From NCBI GenBank assembly GCA_002918705.1, contig PQKR01000005.1, positions 248,001 to 312,000 of the forward strand: DNA of 64,000 nt. The letters are read 5' to 3'. Numbering within the stretch: the stretch's first letter is position 1; each line of letters opens with the position of its first letter. Below the pieces are notes generated by a model that saw only the letters and a list, made by a program, of their open reading frames with translations, searched no databases and was not told the origin of the DNA. This document shows, in pieces, positions 31,175-41,841 of this stretch. The position numbers and the translations under genes were made by a program. The stretch comes from Escherichia sp. ESNIH1. GTDB taxonomy: Bacteria > Pseudomonadota > Gammaproteobacteria > Enterobacterales > Enterobacteriaceae.

Positions 31175-32241
31175 AGCGAGCCACCCGCCGACCCGGCAGC
31201 GTTAAGCGGCGGAAGCAGCTTCCGGGCTGCGGCAATGACCTCCTCCGCGGGGATCACAGAGAGGTAGCGCCGGTTGCGATCGAGCTGGTCACGCGTCGGC
31301 ATCGGCTGGTAATTCCCGGCCCAGAGCACGACGGCGTCATCTGACCACGGACGCCAGGCAATATGATCGGTTGCGCCAAACAGGGCAATGATTTTGGTTT
31401 TTACCGCCGCGGCGATATGCATGGGCGCGGAGTCAACGCCGATAAACAGCGCGGCGTGGTCGATCAGTGCGGCCAGCTCGGGAAAACGCGTTTTCCCCGC
31501 CAGCGCGGTGACCGGTCGCGTTGCGCAGGCGCCGGCAATCTCTTCCACACACGCCAGGTCGTCCGCGCCAGGTCCGGAGGTGAGCACCACCTCATAGCCC
31601 TGATGATGCAGCGCATCGATAACCTGCGAGAATTTGCTGTTATCCCAGCACTTAAAGGCCTGCCGCGCCGTAGGTTGGATCACCACATAGTGCTCCCCTA
31701 CCCCAGCAGCGTTCAGCTGCTCGCGCATCGCCTGCCAGCTTTGTCCGGTATAGCTCATGGTCAGCTCGCGGCAATCGTCGGTGATCCCCAGCGGACGCAG
31801 GGCCGACAGGTTGCGCTCAACAATGTGATCGCCAACGACAGGCGCATGGTGGGTAAAGCTTTTACGCCAGAAAGCCGCCTGCCGATGGGAGAACGCCTGC
31901 GAAATTTTGACGCGGGCAGGCAGGCAGCGCACCAGCGCAGCGACCATCCACTGGTCAGTCAGATTGATGATGAGATCGTAACGGTTGGCGCGCAGCTGTT
32001 TGAGCACATCCACAAAGTTGGCGATTTTCTCTCCGGCGTTGGCTTTTTTATTTTTGAGGCCGTAGAGCGCGTTGATCTCTGCATTTTCTGACAGGATAGG
32101 GATCGTATCCTGGTAGAGCAGCACGTCGATTTTCGCATCAGGGTAGCGGCGTTTCAGGGTGCTTACGACGGGCGTCGTGAGCAGCATATCCCCATGAAAC
32201 CGCATTTTTATCAGCAGAATTCTTTGAAATGGCTTTTCCAC
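31171..32241 (-). CDS. waaQ: LPS core heptosyltransferase III WaaQ
   Basis: A 356-residue GT9 enzyme (E. coli 344) that adds the branching heptose III to heptose II. ILLIKMRFHGDMLLTTPV holds the family GD motif and LFIGVDSAPMHIAAAVKT the donor site. The C-terminal extension [11 protein letters not shown] is extra. It is the first gene of the core operon and is preceded by a leader containing the JUMPstart/ops element. Confidence 0.95.
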   Translation of the reverse strand: MEKPFQRILLIKMRFHGDMLLTTPVVSTLKRRYPDAKIDVLLYQDTIPILSENAEINALYGLKNKKANAGEKIANFVDVLKQLRANRYDLIINLTDQWMVAALVRCLPARVKISQAFSHRQAAFWRKSFTHHAPVVGDHIVERNLSALRPLGITDDCRELTMSYTGQSWQAMREQLNAAGVGEHYVVIQPTARQAFKCWDNSKFSQVIDALHHQGYEVVLTSGPGADDLACVEEIAGACATRPVTALAGKTRFPELAALIDHAALFIGVDSAPMHIAAAVKTKIIALFGATDHIAWRPWSDDAVVLWAGNYQPMPTRDQLDRNRRYLSVIPAEEVIAAARKLLPPLNAAGSAGGSL

Positions 32242-32287
32242 AAGCGGCTCTTATCCGTTGATGATGACCAGTATAGATAACAATAAG

Positions 32288-32325
32288 CACGCTACCGCCC
32301 AGGCTTACCCGCTGCCCGTGCACCG
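32288..32325 (-). promoter_or_regulatory. JUMPstart with ops element ahead of waaQ
   Basis: On the minus strand the 38-bp stretch follows the JUMPstart consensus and ends in the ops core GGCGGTAGCGTG (32288-32299). It recruits RfaH to elongating RNA polymerase, so the long waaQ operon is expected to be RfaH-dependent. It lies 46 bp before the waaQ start. A TG-extended -10 TACACT is at 32349-32354, which would place the element inside the transcribed leader, as required. The rest of the 320-bp waaQ-waaA gap (32355-32561) is AT-rich and holds the divergent waaA promoter region, where I see no further element. Confidence 0.9.
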
Positions 32326-32561
32326 TAACGCGCCCATTTTTGCGCGCTAGTGTAGCATTTTTTGCTGTCTAAGCCGACACGAATGTTTTTTCAGCAACCC
32401 GCTGATTTCAACTAACTTTATAAAAATACTACAAAAAAGTAAGCGTTTTAGGATTCATCGCCCGCGGAAGAGGGGATTTGCAGCGAATTCGGCAAAAGTA
32501 ATGGCATTGATGCAGCTAAATACATAGAATTCCCAGCACATCCATCAGCCAGTTGCGTACT

Positions 32562-33839
32562 ATGCTTCAATTGCTTTACACCACTCTTTTCTACCTGATT
32601 CAGCCGTTTATCTGGCTGCGTCTCTGGGTGCGTGGTCGCAAAGCACCGGCCTACCGCAAACGCTGGGGCGAGCGTTACGGCTTCTATAAGAAACCGCTTA
32701 AGCCCGGCGGCATTCTGATGCACTCCGTTTCCGTAGGCGAAACCCTGGCGGCCATTCCGCTGGTTCGCGCCCTGCGCCACCGCTATCCCGATCTGCCGAT
32801 TACCGTCACTACGATGACCCCGACCGGCTCGGAGCGCGTGCTCTCCGCTTTTGGCAACGACGTGCAGCACGTCTACCTGCCCTACGATCTGCCGGACGCG
32901 CTCAATCGTTTTCTAAACGCCGTGGATCCGAAGCTGGTGCTGGTGATGGAGACCGAACTGTGGCCAAACCTGATCGCCGCTCTGCACAAACGCCAGATCC
33001 CGCTGGTGATCGCCAACGCCCGTCTTTCCGCGCGCTCCGCTAAAGGCTATGCAAAGCTGGGCGATTTTATTCGCACTCTGCTGCGCCGAATCACGCTCAT
33101 TGCTGCCCAGAACGAAGAGGATGGCGAGCGCTTTATTGCCCTTGGGGCAAAGCGTAACCAGCTCACCGTCACCGGCAGCCTGAAATTTGATATCTCTGTG
33201 ACGCCGCAGCTTGCTTCCCGGGCAGTGACGCTGCGCCGCCAGTGGGCGCCGCACCGCCCCGTCTGGATTGCCACCAGCACCCACGAGGGCGAAGAGAGCA
33301 TTGTTATCGAGGCGCACCAGGCACTTTTGCGCGAGTTTCCTAACCTGCTGCTGATTCTGGTTCCGCGCCATCCGGAACGCTTCCCGGACGCCATCAACCT
33401 GGTGCGTCAGGCGGGCCTGAGCTACATCACCCGCTCATCCGGCGAGGTCCCCTCCAGCAGTACCCAGGTCGTGGTGGGCGATACAATGGGCGAGCTGATG
33501 CTGCTCTACGGCATTGCCGATCTCGCCTTTGTTGGTGGCTCACTGGTAGAACGCGGCGGGCATAACCCGCTGGAGGCCGCTGCGCATGCTATTCCGGTGC
33601 TGATGGGGCCGCATACGTTTAACTTTAAAGATATCTGCGCTCGTCTGAGCCAGGCGGATGGTTTGATCACCGTTGCTGACGTCGCCTCGCTGAGCAAAGA
33701 GGTCGCCTCCCTGTTGACCGATGAAGACTACCGCAACTTTTACGGTCGCCATGCGGTAGAGGTGCTCTATCAAAACCAGGGTGCGCTACAGCGTCTGTTA
33801 CAATTGCTGGAACCCTATCTGCCACCAAAAGCCCATTAA
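32562..33839 (+). CDS. waaA: Kdo transferase WaaA
   Basis: A 425-residue bifunctional Kdo transferase (E. coli length) that adds two Kdo residues to lipid IVA. An N-terminal membrane helix (about 3-20) is followed by a GT-B fold: HSVSVGE with the catalytic Glu60, then the CMP-Kdo side with STHEGEE and GGSLVERGGHNPLEAAAH. The ATG at 32562 is used; an in-frame TTG at 32553 is unnecessary. It is divergent from the waaQ operon and 9 bp before coaD. Confidence 0.98.
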   Translation: MLQLLYTTLFYLIQPFIWLRLWVRGRKAPAYRKRWGERYGFYKKPLKPGGILMHSVSVGETLAAIPLVRALRHRYPDLPITVTTMTPTGSERVLSAFGNDVQHVYLPYDLPDALNRFLNAVDPKLVLVMETELWPNLIAALHKRQIPLVIANARLSARSAKGYAKLGDFIRTLLRRITLIAAQNEEDGERFIALGAKRNQLTVTGSLKFDISVTPQLASRAVTLRRQWAPHRPVWIATSTHEGEESIVIEAHQALLREFPNLLLILVPRHPERFPDAINLVRQAGLSYITRSSGEVPSSSTQVVVGDTMGELMLLYGIADLAFVGGSLVERGGHNPLEAAAHAIPVLMGPHTFNFKDICARLSQADGLITVADVASLSKEVASLLTDEDYRNFYGRHAVEVLYQNQGALQRLLQLLEPYLPPKAH

Positions 33840-34328
<489 letters not shown>

Positions 34329-34337
34329 GATTCGCTA

Positions 34338-34471
34338 GCCGGGCGGCGGCTACGCCTTACCCGATCTACGGTGAGCACGGTGCACTGCGTAGGCCCGGTA
34401 AGCGTCAGCGCCACCGGGCGTTACTCTGCTGACGCTGCAATGCCGGGCGGCACTGCGTTTGCCCGGCCTAC
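34338..34471. repeat. BIME: three alternating REP units
   Basis: Three REP palindromes in alternating orientation: 34338-34369, 34389-34419 (inverted) and 34442-34471, each built from a GCCGGGCGGC...GCCCGGCCTAC core. They fill the gap between the converging coaD and mutM genes. BIMEs act in mRNA protection and bind gyrase or IHF. Confidence 0.88.
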
Positions 34472-34545
34472 GGTGGGTACGGTGCGGTTTGCAGCTCAGA
34501 CACATAAACACACTTACAGGTGATAGCAGTATTTACGTGATGCGA

Positions 34546-35355
34546 CTACTTCTGGCAGCTGCGGCAGTAGAAGGTCGCGCGCTGGGCGTGCTTGGTCGCC
34601 ACAATTGGCGTTGCGCAGACGCGGCAGGGTTCGCCTTTACGTCCGTAAACCTGCAGCTGCTGGGCGAAATAACCCGGTTTCCCATCGCTTTGCAGAAAGT
34701 CTTTTAACGTTGTCCCGCCCTGCTCTATCGAGCGCAGCAGCACCGCCTTAATCACCTGCACCAGCAGGGCATACTCTTCATGAGAGAGCGACGAGGCGAG
34801 TCGGTCGGGATGGATCCCGGCGGCAAACAGCGATTCGCTGGCGTAGATATTGCCCACGCCCACCACCAGCTTGTTATCCATCAGCCAGGGTTTAATGGCG
34901 GTTTTCTTTTTGGCGCACTTCTGCTGCAGATACTCTGCATTGAACGCATCGCTGAGCGGCTCCGGCCCCAGGTGCGCCAGCACGTTATGCCCCTCCAGCT
35001 CTTTGGTCCACAGCCAGGCACCAAAGCGGCGCGGATCGGTATAGCGCAGCACTTTGCCGTTGCTCATCACCAGATCGACATGATCGTGCTTCTCGGCAGG
35101 AAGATCGTGCGGCAGGATGCGCAGGCTACCGGACATGCCGAGATGGACGATGATCCAGCCGTCGGGCAGCTCCAGCAGCAGGTATTTTGCCCGCCGCTGC
35201 ACGCTCAGCACGGGTTTATCGCTCAGGCGGTGGATCTCGTCGGAAACGGGCCAGCGCAGGCGGCCATTGCGTACCACCGCGTGCAGGATAGTTTGACCCA
35301 CCAGGTGCGGCTCTATACCGCGGCGGCTGGTTTCTACCTCAGGTAATTCAGGCAT
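34546..35355 (-). CDS. mutM: Formamidopyrimidine-DNA glycosylase
   Basis: A 269-residue base-excision enzyme (E. coli length) that removes 8-oxoguanine and nicks the abasic site. The N-terminus MPELPEVE supplies the catalytic Pro2 and Glu3; the helix-two-turn-helix includes [14 protein letters not shown], and the C-terminal zinc finger is CRVC-x16-CRSC. It lies behind rpmBG but is separated from it by a terminator. Confidence 0.98.
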   Translation of the reverse strand: MPELPEVETSRRGIEPHLVGQTILHAVVRNGRLRWPVSDEIHRLSDKPVLSVQRRAKYLLLELPDGWIIVHLGMSGSLRILPHDLPAEKHDHVDLVMSNGKVLRYTDPRRFGAWLWTKELEGHNVLAHLGPEPLSDAFNAEYLQQKCAKKKTAIKPWLMDNKLVVGVGNIYASESLFAAGIHPDRLASSLSHEEYALLVQVIKAVLLRSIEQGGTTLKDFLQSDGKPGYFAQQLQVYGRKGEPCRVCATPIVATKHAQRATFYCRSCQK

Positions 35356-35381
35356 GTTTCCTCCTTAGAGACGCAGAATGC

Positions 35382-35406
35382 AAAAAACCCGGCCGAAGCC
35401 GGGTTT
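35382..35406 (-). terminator. Rho-independent terminator after rpmG
   Basis: On the minus strand AACCCGGC-TTCG-GCCGGGTT is followed by TTTT, a tetraloop terminator 20 bp behind rpmG and 26 bp before mutM. Read-through would carry rpmBG transcription into mutM. Confidence 0.9.
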
Positions 35407-35426
35407 CTGTACAAGAAAACTAAAAC

Positions 35427-35597
<171 letters not shown>

Positions 35598-35616
35598 TTA
35601 TTTCCTCTTTAAGTAC

Positions 35617-35874
<258 letters not shown>

Positions 35875-36069
35875 TTAGCTCGAGCTTCGTATAGGGTTTT
35901 GACGCCTCGTCAGGCTGTAAGGCCCGGTCACGGCGGTTCAGTGTGAACTCGCGATTGCCAGGCCCAAATGCCAAACCCGAGATTCTCAAAGGTGGCGTAG
36001 TATACGCTGTGTCGGCTGTGTGCTCAAGTCCCGAACAGACAAAGATCCCGCTGGATCGCGCGGGGTGGT

Positions 36070-36765
36070 TTAAATCCAACCACGTTCGGCAAATGAAACC
36101 CACTCTCCCCGGCCTACCACGAGGTGATCTAATACACGGATATCCATGAATTCACAACATTTTACCACACGTTCGGTAATTTGTTTATCGGCAAAACTGG
36201 GTTCCGCACAACCTGAAGGATGATTATGGGCAAGGATCACGGCGGCGGCGTTGATCGCGATGGCTTCCCGGACAATCTCCCGCGGATGCACTTCAACATG
36301 GCTCAGCGTGCCGGAAAAGAGGCGGCTGTGCCGGAGCACCCGGTTCTGGTTGTTGAGATAGATGACCAGAAAGATCTCGCGCGGCTCGTCGGCAAGCTGG
36401 CTTTGCAGAAACGCTTTGGTGGAGTGCGGGCTGTCCAGGACCTGCGCCTCCTGAATGCTGGACGCATGGTAGCGGCGCGCTAGCTCGGCGATGCCTTTGA
36501 GCTGGGCAAACTTAGCTACGCCGATACCCGACACCTCGGCAAACTGCTCCGCATCTGCGGAGAGCAGAGCGTAAAGTGAACCGAAATGCGCGACCAGATA
36601 TTCGGCGAACGCCATCACGCTGCGCTCCGGCGTGCCGGTACGCAGAAACAGCGCCAGCAGTTCGACGTCGGTGAGAGATGCAATTCCCAGGCGCAGCATC
36701 TTCTCGCGGGGCATCTTTTCACGCGGCACGTTCTTATATGACGTCAGCGGCGTAGCCGTCTCCAT
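36070..36765 (-). CDS. radC: RadC family JAMM-domain protein
   Basis: A 231-residue protein of the RadC family (E. coli 222). An N-terminal HhH-like part (about 20-90) is followed by an MPN/JAMM domain with the metalloprotease-type motif [15 protein letters not shown]. The E. coli gene was misassigned to repair; real function is unknown. The ATG at 36765 follows GGGAGGA. The N-terminus contains a tandem repeat [10 protein letters not shown] (residues 14-23), where E. coli has one copy. Confidence 0.93.
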   Translation of the reverse strand: METATPLTSYKNVPREKMPREKMLRLGIASLTDVELLALFLRTGTPERSVMAFAEYLVAHFGSLYALLSADAEQFAEVSGIGVAKFAQLKGIAELARRYHASSIQEAQVLDSPHSTKAFLQSQLADEPREIFLVIYLNNQNRVLRHSRLFSGTLSHVEVHPREIVREAIAINAAAVILAHNHPSGCAEPSFADKQITERVVKCCEFMDIRVLDHLVVGRGEWVSFAERGWI

Positions 36766-36935
36766 AGCGCTCCTCCCTGTAAAAACCCTATTTTGCCACG
36801 GCGCAACCGGCGGCTCGATCTGCGGTTTCCGCATTTGCGTGGCAGCTCGTAAAGGGAGTGATGCGCAAAAGCACCTCACTTTACAGAGTGTGATAAAATG
36901 CCCACCTTCTGGTGAAACCCCAACAGGAATGAATC

Positions 36936-38150
36936 ATGATGAGCCTGGCCGGTAAAAAAATCGTTCTTGGCGTGAGCGGCGGCATCGCTGCCTATAAAAC
37001 GCCAGAGCTGGTGCGTCGCCTGCGCGATCGCGGCGCAGAGGTGCGCGTGGCAATGACAGAGGGTGCCAAAGCCTTTATTACTCCCCTGAGCCTGCAGGCG
37101 GTGTCGGGCTACCCGGTTTCCGATAGCCTGCTGGATCCGGCTGCCGAAGCGGCAATGGGTCATATTGAGCTGGGCAAGTGGGCCGACCTTGTGATCCTCG
37201 CCCCGGCGACTGCCGACCTGATTGCCCGCGTGGCCGCCGGTATGGCTAACGATCTGGTGACAACAATCTGTCTGGCCACGCCGTCGCCCGTCGCGGTGGT
37301 TCCCGCGATGAACCAGCAGATGTACCGCAACGCCGCCACCCAGCATAACCTTAGCGTGCTAGCCGCCCGTGGCCTGCTGCAGTGGGGGCCGGACAGCGGC
37401 AGCCAGGCCTGTGGTGACGTGGGCCCAGGCCGGATGCTCGACCCGCTGGCTATTGTCGATCTGGCCGCAGCGCATTTTTCGCCTGTCAAAACACTGCAAC
37501 ATCTTAATATCATGATTACCGCGGGTCCGACGCAGGAGCCGCTGGATCCGGTGCGCTACATTACTAACAAAAGCTCTGGCAAGATGGGCTTCGCCATTGC
37601 CGCCGCCGCTGCCCGGCTTGGCGCGAACGTGACGCTGGTGAGCGGCCCGGTTTCGCTGCCGACGCCTGCAGGGGTAACGCGTGTCGATGTAGTGACCGCG
37701 CTGGAGATGGAAGCCGCCGTACAGGCCCGGGTTCAGTCGCAGCAGATTTTTATCGGCTGTGCTGCCGTCGCTGACTACCGCGCCGCCGCCATTGCCGATG
37801 AGAAGATCAAAAAGCAAGGCGATGAAATAACAATAAAAATGGTTAAAAACCCGGATATTGTTGCCGGCGTTGCGGCGCGAGGTACCCACCGCCCCTACGT
37901 GGTAGGGTTTGCCGCCGAAACAAATAATGTGGAAGAATACGCCCGGCAAAAACGTATCCGCAAAAACCTTGATCTGATCTGCGCTAACGACGTATCTGAT
38001 GAAAATCAAGGATTTAATAGCGACAGCAACGCATTACACCTTTTCTGGCAGGACGGCGATAAAGTCTTGCCGCTTGAGCGCAAAGCACTTCTGGGACAAC
38101 TACTACTGGACGAGATCGTTACCCGTTATGATGAAAAAAATCGACGTTAA
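36936..38150 (+). CDS. coaBC: Bifunctional phosphopantothenoylcysteine decarboxylase/synthetase
   Basis: A 404-residue CoA-synthesis enzyme (E. coli 406). Numbered from the second Met, the CoaC half (about 1-190) is a flavoprotein with catalytic H75 in MGHIELGKW, the PAMN motif and the flexible-flap Cys in [12 protein letters not shown]; the CoaB half (about 190-402) is the CTP-dependent synthetase with the KIKK motif. Two ATGs are adjacent (36936 and 36939). It overlaps dut by 23 bp. Confidence 0.97.
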   Translation: MMSLAGKKIVLGVSGGIAAYKTPELVRRLRDRGAEVRVAMTEGAKAFITPLSLQAVSGYPVSDSLLDPAAEAAMGHIELGKWADLVILAPATADLIARVAAGMANDLVTTICLATPSPVAVVPAMNQQMYRNAATQHNLSVLAARGLLQWGPDSGSQACGDVGPGRMLDPLAIVDLAAAHFSPVKTLQHLNIMITAGPTQEPLDPVRYITNKSSGKMGFAIAAAAARLGANVTLVSGPVSLPTPAGVTRVDVVTALEMEAAVQARVQSQQIFIGCAAVADYRAAAIADEKIKKQGDEITIKMVKNPDIVAGVAARGTHRPYVVGFAAETNNVEEYARQKRIRKNLDLICANDVSDENQGFNSDSNALHLFWQDGDKVLPLERKALLGQLLLDEIVTRYDEKNRR

Positions 38151-38586
38151 AATTATGGACCCGCGGGTTGGCAAAGTATTCCCGCTGCCAACCTACGCCA
38201 CCTCCGGCTCTGCCGGTCTTGACCTGCGAGCCTGTCTTGATGACGCCGTAGAGCTGGCACCGGGCGCAACGACGCTGCTGCCGACGGGCCTGGCTATTCA
38301 CATCGCCGATCCGTCGCTGGCCGCCGTGATTTTACCGCGCTCGGGCCTTGGCCATAAGCATGGCGTGGTGCTGGGCAACCTGGTTGGCCTGATTGATTCA
38401 GATTACCAGGGACAGCTGATGGTTTCCGTCTGGAACCGCGGCAAGGAGAGCTTCACGATTGAGCCGGGCGAACGTATTGCACAGATGGTATTTGTGCCGG
38501 TGGTGCAGGCAGAGTTCAACCTGGTAGAGGAGTTTGACAGCTCTGAACGTGGTGAAGGCGGCTTCGGCCATTCCGGGCGTCAGTAA
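38128..38586 (+). CDS. dut: dUTP diphosphatase
   Basis: A 152-residue homotrimeric dUTPase (E. coli length) that removes dUTP and supplies dUMP for dTMP synthesis. The five family motifs are seen, including [30 protein letters not shown] and the C-terminal arm [10 protein letters not shown]. The ATGATG start lies inside the end of coaBC, so the two are coupled; the coaBC-dut-slmA order is conserved. Confidence 0.98.
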   Translation: MMKKIDVKIMDPRVGKVFPLPTYATSGSAGLDLRACLDDAVELAPGATTLLPTGLAIHIADPSLAAVILPRSGLGHKHGVVLGNLVGLIDSDYQGQLMVSVWNRGKESFTIEPGERIAQMVFVPVVQAEFNLVEEFDSSERGEGGFGHSGRQ

Positions 38587-38625
38587 TTCGCCTTGTCCTT
38601 ATATCATCCAGGATGCGTCTAAAAC

Positions 38626-39222
38626 ATGGCAGAAAAACAAACCGCGAAAAGGAATCGTCGCGAAGAAATACTCCAGTCTCTGGCGCTAATGCTTGAATCC
38701 AGCGATGGCAGCCAACGCATTACCACGGCAAAGCTGGCTGCATCGGTTGGTGTCTCCGAAGCGGCCCTTTATCGGCATTTTCCAAGCAAAACGCGCATGT
38801 TTGACAGCTTGATCGAGTTTATCGAAGATAGCTTGACGACGCGTATCAACTTAATCCTAAAAGACGAGAAAGATACGGTGGCACGCCTGCGTCTTATCGT
38901 TCAGCTGATTTTAGGCTTTGGTGAACGCAATCCGGGGCTAACGCGTATCCTCACCGGTCATGCGCTGATGTTTGAACAGGATCGCCTCCAGGGCCGTATT
39001 AACCAGCTGTTTGAGCGGATTGAGTCGCAGCTGCGCCAGGTTCTGCGCGAGCGGAGGATGCGCGAGGGCGAGGGCTTCAGCGTGGATGAAACGCTGCTGG
39101 CGAGCCAGCTGCTGGCCCAGTGTGAGGGTTTGCTGTCGCGCTTTGTACGCAGCGAGTTCAAATACCGGCCTACGGACGACTTTGACGTCCGCTGGCCGCT
39201 GATGGTGGCCCAGCTACATTAA
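38626..39222 (+). CDS. slmA: Nucleoid occlusion factor SlmA
   Basis: A 198-residue TetR-family protein (E. coli length). The HTH (about 30-55, [20 protein letters not shown]) binds SBS sites on the chromosome, and the C-terminal dimer domain blocks FtsZ ring assembly over the nucleoid. It lies 39 bp after dut. A REP element follows. Confidence 0.98.
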   Translation: MAEKQTAKRNRREEILQSLALMLESSDGSQRITTAKLAASVGVSEAALYRHFPSKTRMFDSLIEFIEDSLTTRINLILKDEKDTVARLRLIVQLILGFGERNPGLTRILTGHALMFEQDRLQGRINQLFERIESQLRQVLRERRMREGEGFSVDETLLASQLLAQCEGLLSRFVRSEFKYRPTDDFDVRWPLMVAQLH

Positions 39223-39225
39223 TCT

Positions 39226-39256
39226 GTAAGCCCGGTTAGCGTACGCGCCACCGGGC
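39226..39256. repeat. REP element between slmA and pyrE
   Basis: GTAAGCCCGGTTAGCG...CGCCACCGGGC, a single REP palindrome between two converging genes. Confidence 0.8.
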
Positions 39257-39266
39257 GATTTAACGC

Positions 39267-39908
39267 TTAAACCCCAAACTCTTCCCGATACGCCTGCACC
39301 GACGCCAGATGGTTTGCCATCTCCGGGCGCTCTTCCAGATAGGCAATCAGATCCTTCAGCGTGATGATAGAAATGACCTGACAACCGTAGTCGCGCTCGA
39401 CCTCCTGAATCGCCGAGATATCACCGCGCCCGCGCTCCTGGCGGTCAAGAGAGATCAGCACGCCAGCCAGCGTCGCGCCATTGGCCTGGATAATCTCCAT
39501 TGACTCACGGATAGCGGTTCCGGCAGTGATCACGTCATCTACCAGCATCACGCGGCCCTGCAGCGTGCTGCCTACCAGATTGCCGCCCTCACCGTGGTCT
39601 TTAGCCTCTTTGCGGTTAAAGCAGTAGGGCACATCGCGCTCGTGGTGCTCCGCCAGCGCGACCGCCGTGGTGGTAGCGATGGGAATGCCCTTGTAGGCAG
39701 GACCAAACAGCAGATCAAAATCGATACCGGAATCTACCAGCGCTTCGGCATAGAAACGGCCTAACAGTGCCAGATCGCGCCCGGTATTAAACAGTCCGGC
39801 GTTGAAGAAATAGGGACTTTTACGCCCGGATTTCAGCGTAAATTCGCCGAACTTAAGTACCTGCTTGTTAAGCGCAAACTCAATAAACTGGCGCTGATAC
39901 GGTTTCAT
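39267..39908 (-). CDS. pyrE: Orotate phosphoribosyltransferase
   Basis: A 213-residue type I phosphoribosyltransferase (E. coli length) that joins orotate to PRPP to give OMP in pyrimidine synthesis. The PRPP motif [13 protein letters not shown] is at about 120-132 and the flexible catalytic loop is [11 protein letters not shown]. The start at 39908 (MKPYQRQF) gives the family length. It is downstream of rph; a hairpin with a T-run lies between, as in the E. coli pyrE attenuator. Confidence 0.98.
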   Translation of the reverse strand: MKPYQRQFIEFALNKQVLKFGEFTLKSGRKSPYFFNAGLFNTGRDLALLGRFYAEALVDSGIDFDLLFGPAYKGIPIATTTAVALAEHHERDVPYCFNRKEAKDHGEGGNLVGSTLQGRVMLVDDVITAGTAIRESMEIIQANGATLAGVLISLDRQERGRGDISAIQEVERDYGCQVISIITLKDLIAYLEERPEMANHLASVQAYREEFGV

Positions 39909-39988
39909 GGATTCGCTCCTCATCTCACTTTCATTATTACGCTATATAAGGTTACGCTAAATAATTCGCGCAGCATCGCGAAGGCAAC

Positions 39989-40037
39989 GTAAGTTATCCC
40001 CAGGAGCATAGATAACTATGTGACTGGGGTGACTTAC
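39989..40037. repeat. Long imperfect palindrome between rph and pyrE
   Basis: Arms reading GTAAGTTATCCCCAG and CTGGGGTGACTTAC, with an inner CATAG/CTATG pair, form a 49-bp stem-loop. A second small hairpin, GCAGCC/GGCTGC, follows at 40039-40058. Both lie in the pyrE leader, after the attenuator. The wording looks like a dispersed enterobacterial intergenic repeat, but copy number cannot be judged here. Confidence 0.6.
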
Positions 40038-40074
40038 GGCAGCCGACAAAGAGGCTGCGTGAAGTATGACGCGT

Positions 40075-40104
40075 AAAAAAAGGGCGACTCAATGGTCGCC
40101 CTTA
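40075..40104 (-). terminator. pyrE attenuator / rph terminator
   Basis: On the minus strand AAGGGCGACCATTGAGTCGCCCTT is followed by seven T, beginning just behind the rph stop. In E. coli this hairpin attenuates pyrE: ribosomes translating the end of rph close behind polymerase prevent it when UTP is low. Confidence 0.9.
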
Positions 40105-40108
40105 AAAA

Positions 40109-40825
40109 CTAATTCTCTAACGCCGCTTTTTGCGTCGCTACGATAGATTCAATGCCCCCTCTGGCCAACGCCAGCAGCGAGAGCAGCTCCTCATGGGTGA
40201 ACGGCTCGCCCTCGGCGGTGCCCTGCACCTCGATCATCCGGCCATCTTCGGTCATCACTACGTTCATATCGGTTTCGGCGGCAGAGTCTTCAACATACTC
40301 CAGATCGCATACCGCTTCGCCGTTGACAATGCCCACGGAGACCGCTGCCACCATCCCTTTCATTGGGTTGGTCTTCAGCTTGCCTGCGGCAACCAGCTTG
40401 TTCAGCGCATCTGCCAGCGCCACGCACGCCCCGGTAATGGAGGCGGTACGCGTACCGCCGTCGGCCTGGATCACGTCGCAGTCGAGGGTAATGGTAAACT
40501 CACCCAGTGCTTTTAAGTCTACGGCAGCGCGCAGAGAGCGGGCAATCAGGCGCTGGATCTCCAGCGTGCGGCCACCCTGCTTGCCTTTCGCGGCTTCACG
40601 TGCGTTGCGGGTATGGGTAGCGCGCGGCAGCATGCCATACTCAGCGGTGATCCACCCCTGGCCCTGGCCTTTCAGAAAACGCGGCACGCCTTCATCAATA
40701 GAGGCGGTACACAGAACTTTGGTATCACCGAATTCAACCAGCACGGCACCTTCAGCGTGTTTTGTATAGTTTCGGGTCAGGGTGACGGGACGCACCTGAT
40801 TAGCGCTACGGCCTGCTGGACGCAT
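40109..40825 (-). CDS. rph: RNase PH
   Basis: A complete 238-residue phosphorolytic 3'-5' exoribonuclease that trims tRNA 3' ends. The core shows [23 protein letters not shown] and the phosphate-binding Arg region. Unlike the frameshifted K-12 allele, the reading frame runs to the natural end (QKAALEN) next to the attenuator, so coupling of rph translation to pyrE expression should be normal. Confidence 0.98.
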   Translation of the reverse strand: MRPAGRSANQVRPVTLTRNYTKHAEGAVLVEFGDTKVLCTASIDEGVPRFLKGQGQGWITAEYGMLPRATHTRNAREAAKGKQGGRTLEIQRLIARSLRAAVDLKALGEFTITLDCDVIQADGGTRTASITGACVALADALNKLVAAGKLKTNPMKGMVAAVSVGIVNGEAVCDLEYVEDSAAETDMNVVMTEDGRMIEVQGTAEGEPFTHEELLSLLALARGGIESIVATQKAALEN

Positions 40826-40949
40826 GATGATTTCTCCGGCTTCTACGAATGTGGCTGCGCATTATACGGACTAAATACGCTTATTCCTATCTTGAGAAGG
40901 CCCCGAAAGCTATAATCCCCCCATCTCCTCTTTAAAAACAGGAACGTCT

Positions 40950-41813
40950 ATGATCCGCAGTATGACAGCCTACGCCCGGCGTGAAATCAAGGGTGAATGG
41001 GGCAGCGCAGTCTGGGAACTGCGCTCGGTTAACCAGCGCTATCTGGAGACCTGGTTCCGCCTGCCGGAGCAGTTCCGCAGCCTTGAGCCAGTGGTACGCG
41101 AGCGTATCCGCACCCGACTGACCCGCGGCAAAATCGAATGTAACCTGCGCTTCGAGCCTGACGTCAGCGCGCAAAGCGAGCTGATTCTGAATGAAAAACT
41201 GGCTAAACAGCTGGTAACTGCCGCGAACTGGGTGAAAATGCAGAGCGACGAGGGTGAAATTAACCCGGTTGATATTCTGCGCTGGCCGGGCGTGATGGCC
41301 GCTCAGGAGCAGGATCTGGACGCAATTGCCGCTGAGATCCTCGCCGCGCTGGACGGCGCGCTGGATGACTTTATTGTTGCCCGTGAAACCGAAGGCCAGG
41401 CGCTGAAGAGCCTGATCGAGCAGCGTCTGGAAGGCGTTAGCGCGGAAGTCACTAAAGTACGCGCCCAGATGCCGGAAGTGCTGAAGTGGCAGCGTGAGCG
41501 CCTGGTTGCCAAGCTGGAAGATGCTCAGGTGCAGTTGGAGAACAACCGCCTTGAGCAGGAGCTGGTGCTAATGGCTCAGCGCATTGACGTGGCCGAAGAG
41601 CTGGATCGTCTCGACGCGCACGTTAAAGAGACCTACAACATTCTGAAGAAGAAAGAGGCCGTAGGCCGCCGACTGGACTTTATGATGCAGGAGTTCAACC
41701 GCGAGTCGAACACTCTGGCGTCGAAGTCTATTAATGCTGATATCACCACTTCTGCTATTGAGCTGAAGGTGCTGATTGAGCAGATGCGCGAGCAGATCCA
41801 GAATATTGAGTAA
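40950..41813 (+). CDS. yicC: YicC family endoribonuclease
   Basis: A 287-residue protein (E. coli length) of the YicC family, recently recognised as a ribonuclease that acts on certain RNAs including the sRNA RyhB. The N-terminal part (about 1-155, MIRSMTAYARRE) and the C-terminal DUF1732 part (about 200-287, RRLDFMMQEFNRESNTLASK) are typical. It is divergent from rph. Confidence 0.94.
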   Translation: MIRSMTAYARREIKGEWGSAVWELRSVNQRYLETWFRLPEQFRSLEPVVRERIRTRLTRGKIECNLRFEPDVSAQSELILNEKLAKQLVTAANWVKMQSDEGEINPVDILRWPGVMAAQEQDLDAIAAEILAALDGALDDFIVARETEGQALKSLIEQRLEGVSAEVTKVRAQMPEVLKWQRERLVAKLEDAQVQLENNRLEQELVLMAQRIDVAEELDRLDAHVKETYNILKKKEAVGRRLDFMMQEFNRESNTLASKSINADITTSAIELKVLIEQMREQIQNIE

Positions 41814-41841
41814 TCTGGCATTCAGCCTGCAACAGTTTAAG

